From Solidesulfovibrio alcoholivorans DSM 5433 (GTDB lineage Bacteria; Desulfobacterota; Desulfovibrionia; Desulfovibrionales; Desulfovibrionaceae), in NCBI RefSeq assembly GCF_000702665.1, contig NZ_JNJA01000004.1, positions 1 to 64,000 on the forward strand: 64,000 nt of DNA, read 5' to 3'. How positions within the stretch are numbered: position 1 is the stretch's first letter; each line of letters begins with the position of its first letter. The notes beneath the pieces were generated by a model, which saw only the letters and a list, made by a program, of their open reading frames with translations, did not search any database and was not told where the DNA came from. Shown here piece by piece: positions 36,574-46,720 of the stretch. The translations under genes were made by a program, and so were the position numbers.

Positions 36574-37751
36574 ATCCGGTCTATCTCGACAACAACGCCA
36601 CCACCATGGTGGCCCCGGAAGTGGTGGAGGCGATGCTGCCCTATCTCGGCCAGTGGTACGGCAACCCGTCGAGCATGCACTCCTTCGGCGGCCATGTGGG
36701 CACCAAGCTCAAGGAAGCCCGCGCCGACGTGGCCGGCGTCCTCGGCTGCGCACCCGAAGAGATCATCTTCACCTCCTGCGGCTCGGAATCCGACAACACG
36801 GCCATCCTAAGCGCCCTGGCCGCCAATCCGGACAAGCGCCACATGGTCACGACCCGGGTGGAGCATCCGGCCGTGCTGAGCCTGGCCAGGCATCTGGAAG
36901 AAAAGGACTACGAGGTCACCTCCCTGGGCGTGGACGAAAAGGGCCGCCTCGATCTCGACGAACTGGCCAGGGCCATCCGCAAGGATACGGCGCTCGTTTC
37001 CGTCATGTACGCCAACAACGAGACCGGCACGATCTTCCCCATCCCGGAGATCGCGGCGCTGTGCAAGGCCCGCGGCGTGCTTTTCCATACCGACGCCGTC
37101 CAGGCCGTGGGCAAGGTGGACATCGACCTGTCCAAGCTCCCCGTGGACATGCTGGCGCTCTCCGGCCACAAGCTCCACGCGCCCAAGGGCGTGGGCGTGC
37201 TCTACGTGCGCCGGGGCACCCCGTTTCGGCCGTTTCTCATCGGCGGGCACCAGGAGCGCGGCCGTCGCGCCGGCACGGAAAATACCGCCGGCATCATCGC
37301 GCTGGCCACGGCCATGAAGCTCGCCAAGGCGAATATCGCGGCGGAAAATACGCGTGTGCGGGCGCTGCGCGACCGCCTGGAAAGCGGCATCCTGGCGAGC
37401 GTCCCGGACACCATCGTCAATGGCGACACCGAACACCGGCTGCCCAACACCGCGAGCATCGCATTCAAGTACGTGGAAGGCGAAGCCATCCTGCTCATGC
37501 TCGACCAGTTCGGCATCTGCGCCAGTTCCGGCTCGGCCTGCACTTCCGGCAGCCTCGAACCGTCCCACGTGCTGCGGGCCATGGGCGTGCCCTTCACCTT
37601 CGCCCACGGCTCCATCCGCTTCAGCCTCTCGCGCTACACCAGCGAGGCCGATGTCGATCTCGTGCTCGAAACCCTGCCCGGCGTCATCGACACCCTGCGG
37701 CGCATGTCGCCCTTCCGCGAGGATTCCCCGCCCAAGGCGTGTACGTGTTGA
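36570..37751 (+). CDS. nifS: Cysteine desulfurase NifS
   Basis: This 393-residue PLP enzyme delivers sulfur from cysteine to NifU. The start is NPVYLDNNATTMVAPEVVE. The PLP lysine is in DMLALSGHKLHAPKGVGVL at about residue 202, and the catalytic Cys is in CASSGSACTSGSLEPSHVL near 323. It is translationally coupled to nifU through ATGA. In non-diazotrophic sulfate reducers this pair often serves as the general ISC system; no other nif genes are in the window. Confidence 0.96.
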   Translation: MNPVYLDNNATTMVAPEVVEAMLPYLGQWYGNPSSMHSFGGHVGTKLKEARADVAGVLGCAPEEIIFTSCGSESDNTAILSALAANPDKRHMVTTRVEHPAVLSLARHLEEKDYEVTSLGVDEKGRLDLDELARAIRKDTALVSVMYANNETGTIFPIPEIAALCKARGVLFHTDAVQAVGKVDIDLSKLPVDMLALSGHKLHAPKGVGVLYVRRGTPFRPFLIGGHQERGRRAGTENTAGIIALATAMKLAKANIAAENTRVRALRDRLESGILASVPDTIVNGDTEHRLPNTASIAFKYVEGEAILLMLDQFGICASSGSACTSGSLEPSHVLRAMGVPFTFAHGSIRFSLSRYTSEADVDLVLETLPGVIDTLRRMSPFREDSPPKACTC

Positions 37752-37762
37752 GATGAGGTGAA

Positions 37763-37815
37763 GATGCCTCCGGCGGCCGGGGGGGATCATCCCCCCCGGC
37801 CCCCCTGAGCGGGGG
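37763..37815 (-). repeat. Dispersed palindromic element, copy F
   Basis: ATGCCTCCGGCGG is followed by CCGGGGGGGATCATCCCCCCCGG-type stem and CCCCCTGAGCGGGGG. It starts 11 bases after the nifS stop. A further hairpin CCGCCCG/CGGGCGG lies at 37863-37888. Confidence 0.7.
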
Positions 37816-37910
37816 AGCGGGAAAGGGGTGGAGGCATGGCCGGCCGCATTTAGGAACAGAGCCGCCCGTCGGGGATTCCCGGCGGGCGGGGGCTTGTTTG
37901 GGTCGAGTGA

Positions 37911-38393
37911 TCAGTTGGTCGGCGTGCCGGGAGAAGGCGGCACGTAGTAGTAATAGCCCGGGGGCAGGGGCTGGCCCGGGGTCGGGGCGGGAACGGGATA
38001 ATAGGAGCCCGGGGCCGGGGGCGTCGCCGGGGGCTGGGTCTCGGGCGACGCCAGCCCTTCCCGCACGATGGTGCGGGCGTCCTGGTTCACGTCAGGGCCG
38101 GGCGTGAGCATGTTGTTGCCCGTGATGCCGGGCGCGACCTGCCAGGATTTCTCCCAATGCCCGCTGCGCGAGGGGTAGTAGCGCGCCCCGTCGCAACGGC
38201 CGGCGCAGGCCGGGCAGGAACGGTTGCACAGCGCCGACGGCGAAAAGCCGGTCATGGTGCCGCTGTCCACGACGCAGACTTGCCGCCCGGCCGGATCGAC
38301 GCACTGGAAAAGCCCGACGGCCGCAGCCTGCCCAGGCAGGCCGAGCAGCACGGCGACCAGCGCCGCGGCAGGGAAAATTCGCGATAAGGACAT
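37911..38393 (-). CDS. Secreted Cys-rich, Pro/Tyr-rich hypothetical protein
   Basis: This 160-residue precursor has a signal peptide ending near LPGQAAA (residue 25). A Cys-rich segment follows (FQCVDPAGRQVCVVDSGTM, then CNRSCPACAGRC), about six to seven cysteines within 45 residues. A low-complexity C-terminus is rich in Pro, Gly and Tyr (PGSYYPVPAPTPGQ, PPGYYYYVPPSPG). No family is recognised. The start has GGAGG upstream. It resembles the 18940 protein in plan (secreted, Cys module plus Pro tract) but not in sequence. Confidence 0.6.
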   Translation of the reverse strand: MSLSRIFPAAALVAVLLGLPGQAAAVGLFQCVDPAGRQVCVVDSGTMTGFSPSALCNRSCPACAGRCDGARYYPSRSGHWEKSWQVAPGITGNNMLTPGPDVNQDARTIVREGLASPETQPPATPPAPGSYYPVPAPTPGQPLPPGYYYYVPPSPGTPTN

Positions 38394-38500
38394 ACACGCC
38401 TCCTTGTTACGCGCTTGCCGTCCCTATAGCCCTTTCTCCCCCTGATGCACCACTGAAAAAACAATCCCGCTGTCCTTCCGCCCCGCATTCTCTCCGGGTT

Positions 38501-38556
38501 TCCCCCTTTCGGGAGGTCCAGGAGGGGCCGTCGCCCCTCCTGGCCGCCGAAGGCAT
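38501..38556 (+). repeat. Dispersed palindromic element, copy G
   Basis: CCCCCTTTCGGGAGGTCCAG, GAGGGGCCGTCGCCCCTCC and TGGCCGCCGAAGGCAT. Read on the minus strand it starts 15 bases after the sdaA stop, the same post-stop orientation as copies A, C, D and F. Confidence 0.8.
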
Positions 38557-38570
38557 TCCCCCCCGAAATA

Positions 38571-39947
<1,377 letters not shown>

Positions 39948-39979
39948 GTCCGTCTCCTTGGCGGGGCAGGGCGGTCGGC

Positions 39980-41230
39980 TCAGGCGAGGCGTTCGATGTC
40001 CGCGCCGACGGCGCGCAGTTTGACCTCCACGGCCTCGTAGCCCCGGTCGAGGTGGTAGACGCGCTGGATGAGCGTCTCGCCCCGGGCGGCCAGGCCCGCG
40101 AGCACGAGCGAAGCGCTGGCCCGCAGGTCCGAGGCCATGACCGGCGCGCCGGTCAGGTTCTTCACGCCCCGGATGAAGGCATGCTGGGCCGAGATGCGGA
40201 TCTGCGCGCCCAGGCGCACGAGTTCCTGGACGTGCATGAAGCGGTTTTCGAAAATGGTCTCGCGGATCGAGCCCGCGCCCATGGCCACGCACATAAGCGC
40301 CATGATCTGCGCCTGCACGTCCGTGGGAAAGCCCGGATAGGGCTGTGTGGCGAGGTCCACGCCCACGAGCTGCTCGCGGCGGCGCACCAGCACGCCGGCG
40401 TTGGTGGCCTCCACCTGCACGCCCATCTCGCGCAGTTTGGACACCACGGCGTCGAGCTCCATGAACGGGCAGTGCTCCAGGCGCAGTTCGCCGTCGGTGA
40501 TGGCCGCGGCCATCATGTACGTGGCGGCCTCGATGCGGTCGGGCATGATGGCGTAGCGGCCGCCGCCCAGGCGCGGCACGCCTTCGATGGTGATGACCGA
40601 GGTGCCGTGGCCGCTGATTTTCGCGCCCATGGCGTTGAGGAAATCGGCCAGGTCGGCCACTTCGGGCTCGCGCGCGGCGTTTTCGAGGATGGTCGTGCCT
40701 TCGGCCAGGCTCGCGGCCATGAGCAGGTTTTCCGTGCCGCCCACGGTGGGGAAGTCGAAGACGATGCGCGCGCCCTTGAGCCCGTCGCAGCGGCCGTCGA
40801 TGTAGCCGGCCTCCAGGCTGAAGGCCGCGCCCATTTTTTCCAGGGCGGTCAGGTGCAGATCGACGGGTCGCGCGCCGATGGCGCAGCCGCCGGGGAGCGC
40901 CACGCGGGCATGGCCGGTGCGGGCGAGCAGGGGGCCGAGCACCAGCACCGAGGCGCGCATGGTGCGCACGAGGTCGTAAGGGGCTTCGGGATTCAGCGCC
41001 TTACTCGGCTCCAGGGTCACGACGTTGTCCGTGAACGTGGACGGGCAGCCGAGGATGTCGAGGAGTTTGAGCGTGGTCTGGATGTCGCGCAGGCGCGGCA
41101 CGTTGGTGATGACGGTCGGTTCGGTCAGAAGCGGCGCGGCGAGCAGGATGGGCAGGGCGGCGTTTTTGGAGCCGCTGATGCGCACGACGCCGTGAAGGGG
41201 CTTTCCGCCCCGGATGAGCAGCTTGTCCAT
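39980..41230 (-). CDS. murA: UDP-N-acetylglucosamine 1-carboxyvinyltransferase MurA
   Basis: This 416-residue protein catalyses the first committed step of peptidoglycan synthesis. The N-terminus [20 protein letters not shown] has the conserved Lys, [10 protein letters not shown] is next, and the active-site Cys is in [15 protein letters not shown] at about residue 115. The presence of Cys, not Asp, predicts fosfomycin sensitivity. [15 protein letters not shown] and [16 protein letters not shown] are further signature parts. It is followed by sdaA 32 bases downstream on the same strand. Confidence 0.96.
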   Translation of the reverse strand: MDKLLIRGGKPLHGVVRISGSKNAALPILLAAPLLTEPTVITNVPRLRDIQTTLKLLDILGCPSTFTDNVVTLEPSKALNPEAPYDLVRTMRASVLVLGPLLARTGHARVALPGGCAIGARPVDLHLTALEKMGAAFSLEAGYIDGRCDGLKGARIVFDFPTVGGTENLLMAASLAEGTTILENAAREPEVADLADFLNAMGAKISGHGTSVITIEGVPRLGGGRYAIMPDRIEAATYMMAAAITDGELRLEHCPFMELDAVVSKLREMGVQVEATNAGVLVRRREQLVGVDLATQPYPGFPTDVQAQIMALMCVAMGAGSIRETIFENRFMHVQELVRLGAQIRISAQHAFIRGVKNLTGAPVMASDLRASASLVLAGLAARGETLIQRVYHLDRGYEAVEVKLRAVGADIERLA

Positions 41231-41338
41231 GGAGAATCCTTGGGCAGCCTTGCCGGGTCGGGCAAGGCGGATTTCGCCGGAAGGGCGTTGCGGACGATAC
41301 CGCGGGGGCGGGCTTTGGGCAAGCGGGACAAAAAAATG

Positions 41339-41366
41339 TTGACGGGCCGGGCCGGGAGGTCTAAAG
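41339..41366 (+). promoter_or_regulatory. Candidate promoter of tRNA-His
   Basis: TTGACG at 41339 and CTAAAG or TCTAAA near 41360 have about 15-16 bases between them, 16 bases upstream of the tRNA. Confidence 0.45.
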
Positions 41367-41381
41367 GATTCGTTCTCCAGT

Positions 41382-41458
41382 GGTGACTGTAGCTCAGTTG
41401 GTAGAGTCCCAGGTTGTGGCCCTGGTTGCCGTGGGTTCGAGTCCCATCAGTCACCCCA
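41382..41458 (+). tRNA. tRNA-His (anticodon GTG)
   Basis: The acceptor is GTGACTG/CAGTCAC with an extra encoded 5' G (position -1) typical of tRNA-His. The anticodon stem is CCAGG/CCTGG with GTG at 41416-41418. The T-arm GGGTTCGAGTCCC is regular and CCA is encoded at the 3' end. A terminator follows. Confidence 0.95.
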
Positions 41459-41472
41459 CGAAATTTCCTTGC

Positions 41473-41508
41473 AAAAGGCCCGGTTAAACGCCGGGCCTTT
41501 TGTTTTTT
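41473..41508 (+). terminator. Terminator of tRNA-His
   Basis: AAAAGGCCCGG pairs with CCGGGCCTTTT over a 7-base loop, followed by GTTTTTT. Confidence 0.85.
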
Positions 41509-41552
41509 CAATGGGTGGCGCGATGACGTGCTTGCGAGGATTTACATTTTTG

Positions 41553-41582
41553 TTGACATTCTGCCGGCATCATATATATACT
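41553..41582 (+). promoter_or_regulatory. Strong consensus promoter of the ferredoxin gene
   Basis: A perfect TTGACA at 41553 and TATACT at 41577 (18-base spacer, or TATATA at 16) lie in an AT-rich patch. This is 29 bases before the ferredoxin start and near-consensus for sigma-70. Confidence 0.65.
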
Positions 41583-41610
41583 ATTATTCCTGTTGCTTGA
41601 AGGAGAGAAT

Positions 41611-41787
41611 ATGCATAAAATCGACCCAAATGAATGTCAGTTTTGCGGTGCGTGTCAAGGGGTCTGCCCTGCCGAGGCCATTACCCACCCCTCTGGGAAA
41701 AATTATTATGAGATAACCGATGCCTGTATTGATTGCGGCGCATGTGAAGCCGAATGTGGCTTCAATGCGATCAGTGCCGAGGAATAA
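41611..41787 (+). CDS. Ferredoxin with two [4Fe-4S] motifs
   Basis: This 58-residue protein has CQFCGACQGVCP and CIDCGACEAECG, the two C-x2-C-x2-C-x3-C clusters of bacterial-type ferredoxin. The partner Cys is followed by Pro in the first and Gly in the second cluster. It carries low-potential electrons in the cytoplasm. ATG is used because GAAGGAGAG precedes it; an in-frame TTG 18 bases upstream is within the ribosome site. Its base composition is lower in GC than neighbours, and it has its own near-consensus promoter and terminator, so it is likely highly expressed alone. Confidence 0.94.
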   Translation: MHKIDPNECQFCGACQGVCPAEAITHPSGKNYYEITDACIDCGACEAECGFNAISAEE

Positions 41788-41831
41788 GTAAACGTATTGA
41801 TCCGGCTGTTTTCGAAACGACCGGTCAGATT

Positions 41832-41868
41832 GAAAACGGCGCCTGGGCTTCTCCTAGGCGCCGTTTTC
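41832..41868. terminator. Bidirectional terminator after ferredoxin gene
   Basis: AAAACGGCGCC and GGCGCCGTTTT form a stem with T-run; it separates the ferredoxin from the convergent TetR gene. Confidence 0.8.
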
Positions 41869-41965
41869 ACTTGGCGAGTGAAAGTCCAAAGGGATAGCGA
41901 TGTTACTTCCCGAGTTAGGGGGCTGGCTTCAAGAAAACGGCTGCGCTCCTTGAGGGCGAGGGCGG

Positions 41966-42607
41966 CTACCTGATTTCCGGGCCTTCCTCCTTGGGCTCGA
42001 GAAGTGTGGCGAAAAGCGCTTGCAGATGCGCGGCAAGGCCTGGCGTTTGCGCATCGGCCAGCGCCGGCAGGGCGATGACGCGGCCCATGAGCAGAAAACC
42101 CACGACGACCGAAAGAAAAAGCGCCGCGCGCTCCCCGACAGCCTCCCCGGGCAAAACCTCGACCAGGGGCCGCAGGTGCCGCCGGGCGCTTTCGCGCAGG
42201 ATCGCGGCGGCCTGCGGGTTGGACGCCGAACGGATGAGCAGGAGAATGCCGTCCAGGGGGCTGTGCTCCCGCGTGCTCGGGGCCACGACCTCGGCGGCGA
42301 TGACCTGGGACAGCCGCGCCATGTCGCCGCCGGATTTCGCGATCTCGGTGCGCAAAATGCCGGGGACCGCGAGCGTAGATTCGACCACTTCCTCGAACAG
42401 CTTTTCCTTGGAACCGAAATAACGGTTGACGAGCATCGCCGTCACGCCCGCATTCTGTGCGATTTCCCGCACGCCCACGCCATCGTAGCCGCAGCGAGTG
42501 AACGCCTGCCTGGCCGAGTCCAGAATGGCCTGCCGCGTCGCGCTTGCGTTGCGGCGCGGTTTCGCGGCGTTTTGCGGCGTCTCCTGCGCGGTGTCGCGGT
42601 GTTCCAT
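41966..42607 (-). CDS. TetR family transcriptional regulator
   Basis: This 213-residue protein has an N-terminal helix-turn-helix (RQAILDSARQAFTRCGYDG, then VREIAQNAGVTAMLVNRYFG). SKEKLFEEVVE follows and a variable ligand-binding domain makes up the rest. The start has GGGGAGG seven bases upstream. It is divergent from an aromatic-acid-type efflux operon, with a perfect palindrome in the gap, so it most likely represses that operon and itself and is released by the exported compound. The ligand is unknown. Confidence 0.9.
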   Translation of the reverse strand: MEHRDTAQETPQNAAKPRRNASATRQAILDSARQAFTRCGYDGVGVREIAQNAGVTAMLVNRYFGSKEKLFEEVVESTLAVPGILRTEIAKSGGDMARLSQVIAAEVVAPSTREHSPLDGILLLIRSASNPQAAAILRESARRHLRPLVEVLPGEAVGERAALFLSVVVGFLLMGRVIALPALADAQTPGLAAHLQALFATLLEPKEEGPEIR

Positions 42608-42709
42608 CGCCAAGCCTCCCCTGCGGTCCCCGTCGCCCTGCGGCGGACAGGCGGTTCCGGCAGCGTCGCACGGATGCTTGCGACAAGGCAAACAATCCCT
42701 TGCCGTGTG

Positions 42710-42749
42710 TTGTCTACAACTGTAGACAAGCGCTCCAAACAAGTCTACA
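42710..42749. promoter_or_regulatory. TetR-type operator: perfect 20-bp palindrome plus extra half site
   Basis: TTGTCTACA, a two-base centre AC and TGTAGACAA make exact 9-bp arms at 42710-42729. Eleven bases on, AAGTCTACA at 42741-42749 repeats one half site. It lies in the 327-base gap between the divergent TetR gene and the efflux permease gene, where a repressor site is expected. Confidence 0.7.
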
Positions 42750-42934
42750 CCCGCAGACCGAGCGGGCGGCCGTACGGCGACGACTGCGAGATTCGGTATA
42801 TTTATTCAAGAGTTAAAAAAAAGCGCAGCGCGACCGGTCGGTCCGGGCGTGCGCCGGAAACGGCGGACGTTCTCCCCGCTCACGGCAGTCGCGTCGCCAA
42901 CACACATCCCCGTGCGCGGGGCCACGGCCTTGTC

Positions 42935-45087
42935 ATGATCCAATTTTCCCTTGCGGCGCGGGAATCCGTCAAAACGGGCCTTGCCATGTCCCTGGCCTGC
43001 GGCTGCGCCATGGCGCTTGGCTGGTCCAACCCTTATTGGGCCTGCATCGCCGTGGCCGTGGTCAGCCTGCCGACGGTGGGCGAGTCCTTGCAAAAATGCG
43101 TGCAGCGCCTTTGGGGGACCGTTGCCGCCGGCGTCGTCGCACTTGGTTGCCTGCGCTTTTTCCCCAGGAGCGCTGGCCCTTCGTCGCCTGCATCGCGGGC
43201 TACGTCGGCCTGTGCGCGTACAGGATCACGACGTCGCGGGCGGTCTATTTCTGGTTCTTGAGCGGCTACGTCAGTCTGCTCATCGCCTCGGCCGTCATCG
43301 GCACGAGCGCGCAGCAGGCCTTCGACACCGCCGTGCTGCGGTTGCAGGAAACGGGGCTCGGCATCCTGTCGTATGCGCTGGTTTCGGTCTTTCTCTGGCC
43401 CCAGCGCAGCGCGCCGGACCTGGACGCCGCCGTCAAAAGCCTGCTCGGCGTGCAGGCGAAGAGCGCGCACCTTTCCTTTGCCCTGCTGCGCGGCAACGCT
43501 CCGGACGAGCCGGTGGAGAAGTGGCTGGGCCTTGGCGACCAGTTGCTGGGGCAGTTGCGTCGCCGCCTGGACGCCGCCGCGATGGAGCGGTTCTCGGTCC
43601 GCGAGCTGCGCGGCTGGTGGATGCAGGCGCTTAGGGCGCTTGAGGCCATGCAGTCTGCCCTGCGCATGTGGCGGGAGAGCTTCCCGGAACTGCGCCATAT
43701 CGACGATCTGGACGCCGTGATTCCGGATCTTGCGCGCATGCAGGAAACCATGCGCGCCCGCTTCCTCGGGCTTCAGGCCATCCTGGAGGGCGCGACGCCG
43801 GAGCGGGAAGCGGCCTGCCCCTGGCGTCCGGACGCGCAGCGCCTTGTTGCGCTCACCCATCTGCAACGCGCCGCCGTGCTGACCCTGTTTGCGGCCCTTG
43901 CCCGCGTGGAAGCCACGAGCCGCAACCTCGCGGACGGCCTGCTCGCCCTCAAGGGACGCCGCTTCGGGCGCGAGCTGCCGCCGGCCGCCGCACGGCCGGG
44001 GGGCGCGCACAGGGCCGATGCCGACAGCTACGCGGTCCTGGCGCGGGGCATGGCCGCCGTCTGGGTCGCCGCGTTTCTCTGGATTTACATCGATCCGCCG
44101 GGACACTTGGCCTTTGTCGTCTTTGTCGGGCTGTTCACGCTCATGGGCGTCCTGGCTCCCCAGATGGACTGGCCAAAATTTCTGTTCGTGAACCTCGTCG
44201 GCGTGGGCATCGCCGCCGTGCTCTACGTCTGGGTCATGCCTACGCTCTCCCGCTCCTGGGAATTTCTGGCCCTGCTCTCCGGCCTGACCGCGGGCATCTC
44301 GTACATGTCCTGGCATCCCCGGCTGACGGCGCTCAAACTGGCAGGCGTCGTGCCATTTATCATGATGACCAACATCCAGAACCGCCAGACCTACGATTTC
44401 GCCCTGTTCGTCCACAATGCCACGGCGATGGTTTTCGGCATCCTCGTCGCTGCGGCCATGTCCCATTTCCCGTTCACGTCGCGGCCGGAACGGATGTTCG
44501 TGCGCGTGCTGCGCCGTTTTTTCCGGCAGGCGGAGTCGTTCCTGTCCCTTTGCGCCGACGCGCCGCCGCGCGCCGGGGGAAAACGCCGCCTCGGCGATGG
44601 CCTGGAGTCGTTGCGGCTTTCCGCGGGCAAGCTCGGAGGCTGGGCCAACTCGGTCAGGGAGGCGGAGCTTGGCCCGGGGGCCAAGGCGCGGGCCGCCGCC
44701 CTGGTCGCGAGCCTCAATTCCATTGTCCACGCTTTCCAGCTGCTCGCGGAAGTGCGCGCCAACGCCGCGCAGGACACGGAGGCCGTAAGCCGGGACTTCC
44801 GGTCCTGGCACGAGGCGCTGCTTGAGGCCGTGCGGCACTGGGGCCGTGCCCCGCGCATGGCGGCGTCCGAATCCGTCGCCCTGAGGCGCCTGCGGGACGC
44901 CTACGGCGCGAGCGAACACGGCATCGAGGTCGCTTTAGGGACCGCGACGGAAGAGTTTTCGCCCGGGGACCATGTCGGCGCGTACCGCCTGCTCGGCGGC
45001 TACCGCGGGGCCCATCGCGCGCTGCTCGACCATGCCGTGCTGTCGGCGGATTTCGATTGGGCGCGATGGCAGGAAAACCGCTTTTGA
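42935..45087 (+). CDS. FUSC/AaeB-type aromatic-acid efflux permease, split by a -1 frameshift
   Basis: The protein would be 717 residues. The N-terminal part (LAARESVKTGLAMSLACGC, YWACIAVAVVSLPTVGESL, LWGTVAAGVVALGCLRFFP) is in one frame. Continuation from QERWPFVACIAGYVGL to the end is in the -1 frame. The shift is near 43159-43165 in a TTTTTCCCC tract. With a one-base correction the fusaric acid resistance (FUSC) protein is complete: six helices, a cytoplasmic domain (LDAAVKSLLGVQAKSAHLS) and a second helix bundle. As read, the first frame ends at 43261 after 108 residues. It could be a sequencing error, a true mutation or a programmed shift. Its partners DUF1656 and a membrane fusion protein follow directly. 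Confidence 0.8.
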
Positions 45088-45108
45088 CCTTAACCCTGGG
45101 AGTGTTCC

Positions 45109-45321
45109 ATGTTGGCCGCACCAAGCGAAATCAGCATTTGCGGCGTGTATATGCCGCCCTTGCTACTCTCCGGCGTGCTGGGGCTGTTGGCTGCGACCGG
45201 CATTGCCCGGCAGTTGACCAAACGCCGTTTGTCGCGGCATTTCGCCGCGCCTCCCCTGGTTTTCGTCGCGCTGGTGATCCTGTGCGCCGGCCTCATCGAA
45301 ACCTTCTTGATCGCGGGATAA
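45109..45321 (+). CDS. DUF1656 (AaeX-like) small membrane protein
   Basis: This 70-residue protein has two membrane helices. EISICGVYMPPLLLSGVLGL at the start and LVFVALVILCAGLIETFLI at the end match the AaeX/DUF1656 family found between the permease and fusion protein of aromatic-acid efflux systems. Its function is not known in detail. It is separated from the permease by 21 bases and from the next gene by 5. Confidence 0.85.
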   Translation: MLAAPSEISICGVYMPPLLLSGVLGLLAATGIARQLTKRRLSRHFAAPPLVFVALVILCAGLIETFLIAG

Positions 45322-45326
45322 GTTCC

Positions 45327-46409
45327 ATGAAACGTGCGCTTCGCATCGGCCTCACGTCCGTCGTCGTCCTTGCCGCCCTCGCCATGGTCGGCTTCAAATA
45401 CCTGCAATACGTCCGCAACCCCTGGACCCGCGACGGCCGGGTCCGCGCCGACGTCGTTCAGATCACGCCGCGCATCTCCGGCCCCATCGTGGAGATCCCC
45501 ATTCACGACAACCAGTTCGTCCACAAGGGTGACCTGCTTTTTCGCATCGACCCCAGGACCTTTCAGGCGGCCTACGACCAGGCCCAAGCCAATCTCGACA
45601 AGACGCGGGACCAGTTGCGCAACCTGGCGCAACAGGTGAAAAGCGCGGAAGCCGCCTTGCTGCAAAGTGAAACCGCCGTGAACAACGCCGGATACGGCGT
45701 CACGGGTGCCAAGGCGCATTACGACGAGCAGGAAAGGGATCTGAACCGCTACCGGGCGCTCGTGGACAGCGGCAGTATCGCGCGGCGGGATTTCGACCAG
45801 ATGCAGGAAAGCTACGTCACGGGCAAGGCGAGCTTCAACCAGGCCCGGTCACAGCTCGACAAGGCCCACGCCGCCAGGACCCAGGCCGAGGCCGAACTGG
45901 CCCGGGCCCGGGCCGCGCTCGGCGCGCCCGGCGAGGATAACGCCCAGCTGCGCGAAGCCCTGGCCCAATGCGAGCAGGCCCGGCTCAATCTCGAGTTCAC
46001 CCGCGTCACGGCTTCCGTGGACGGCTTCGTGACCAACCTGAACCTGCGCATCGGCAGCCAAGCCGTGGCCAACCAGCCCTTGCTCGCCCTGGTCGACGCC
46101 GACAGTTATTGGGTCGCCGGCTATTTTCGCGAGAGCGCCATCGCCGCCATCAAAAGCGGCGACAACGCCGTGGTGACGCTCATGACCTATCCCGACGCGC
46201 CGCTGGCAGGCGTCGTCGAGAGCGTGGGCCATGGCGTGGCCCAGGCCGACGGCGCGTCCGGCCAGGATCTGCTGCCCGCTGTCAGCCCGACCTTCGAATG
46301 GATCAGGCTCGCCCAGCGTGTTCCGGTCCGAGTGCGCATCGTCGCCAAGCCGGAAAACGTCGTCCTGCGCGTCGGCACCACCGCTTCCGTGCTCGTCATC
46401 ACCCGCTAG
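45327..46409 (+). CDS. HlyD/AaeA-type membrane fusion protein
   Basis: This 360-residue periplasmic adaptor has an N-terminal helix (residues 6-24). It also has a lipoyl-like half motif (DVVQITPRISGPIVEIPIHD, DNQFVHKGDLLFRIDP) and a long coiled-coil hairpin at about 75-200. The second lipoyl half and barrel follow (GFVTNLNLRIGSQAVANQPL, YWVAGYFRESAI). It links the FUSC permease to the outer membrane. No TolC-like gene is adjacent. A large terminator-like hairpin follows the stop. Confidence 0.88.
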   Translation: MKRALRIGLTSVVVLAALAMVGFKYLQYVRNPWTRDGRVRADVVQITPRISGPIVEIPIHDNQFVHKGDLLFRIDPRTFQAAYDQAQANLDKTRDQLRNLAQQVKSAEAALLQSETAVNNAGYGVTGAKAHYDEQERDLNRYRALVDSGSIARRDFDQMQESYVTGKASFNQARSQLDKAHAARTQAEAELARARAALGAPGEDNAQLREALAQCEQARLNLEFTRVTASVDGFVTNLNLRIGSQAVANQPLLALVDADSYWVAGYFRESAIAAIKSGDNAVVTLMTYPDAPLAGVVESVGHGVAQADGASGQDLLPAVSPTFEWIRLAQRVPVRVRIVAKPENVVLRVGTTASVLVITR

Positions 46410-46431
46410 CGCGACTTCCGCGCAATGCCCA

Positions 46432-46466
46432 CGCATAAGACCCGGTTCATCCCCGGGTCTTATGCG
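46432..46466. terminator. Terminator-like hairpin after the efflux operon
   Basis: CGCATAAGACCCGG and CCGGGTCTTATGCG form an exact 14-bp stem around a 7-base loop. It lacks a long T-run but is well placed 22 bases after the operon's last stop. Confidence 0.6.
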
Positions 46467-46486
46467 TTATCGCGTCTGCTCCCGGC

Positions 46487-46669
46487 ATGCGTCCGGAGGA
46501 GCGACCTGCGCCGAAGCTTCCCCCCGCGCAGGCCGCCGACGGGGAGCAGGCCCTGCGCCTGCTCGACCGGCACGCCTACGCGGCCGTGCTCATGGACGTG
46601 CAGATGCCGGTGATGGACGGGCTGGAGTTCCCTTCGGCCCTCGTTGACACCAACCCACGGAAAACGTAG
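46487..46669 (+). pseudogene. Fragment of a response-regulator receiver domain
   Basis: A 60-codon frame contains AADGEQALRLLDRHAYAAVL and MDVQMPVMDGLEF, which is the central part of a receiver domain including the phospho-acceptor Asp. It has no N-terminal DD pair, no Lys strand and no output domain, and the ends are unrelated sequence. It lies between the efflux and cyo operons, so it appears to be the remnant of a lost regulator gene. Confidence 0.6.
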
Positions 46670-46720
46670 AGAATGAAACAAGGCTCCTGTCAGGCTATTT
46701 CCCAACGCCGAGGTAGGTAA

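Noticed and set aside
37863-37888. Terminator after the Cys-rich secreted protein gene
   Set aside because: The CCGCCCG/CGGGCGG hairpin exists but lacks a T-run on either strand, so I mention it only with element copy F.
42020-42934. Long plus-strand frame leading into the FUSC gene
   Set aside because: It is antisense to the TetR gene and then crosses the operator region; only the part from 42935 resembles the family.
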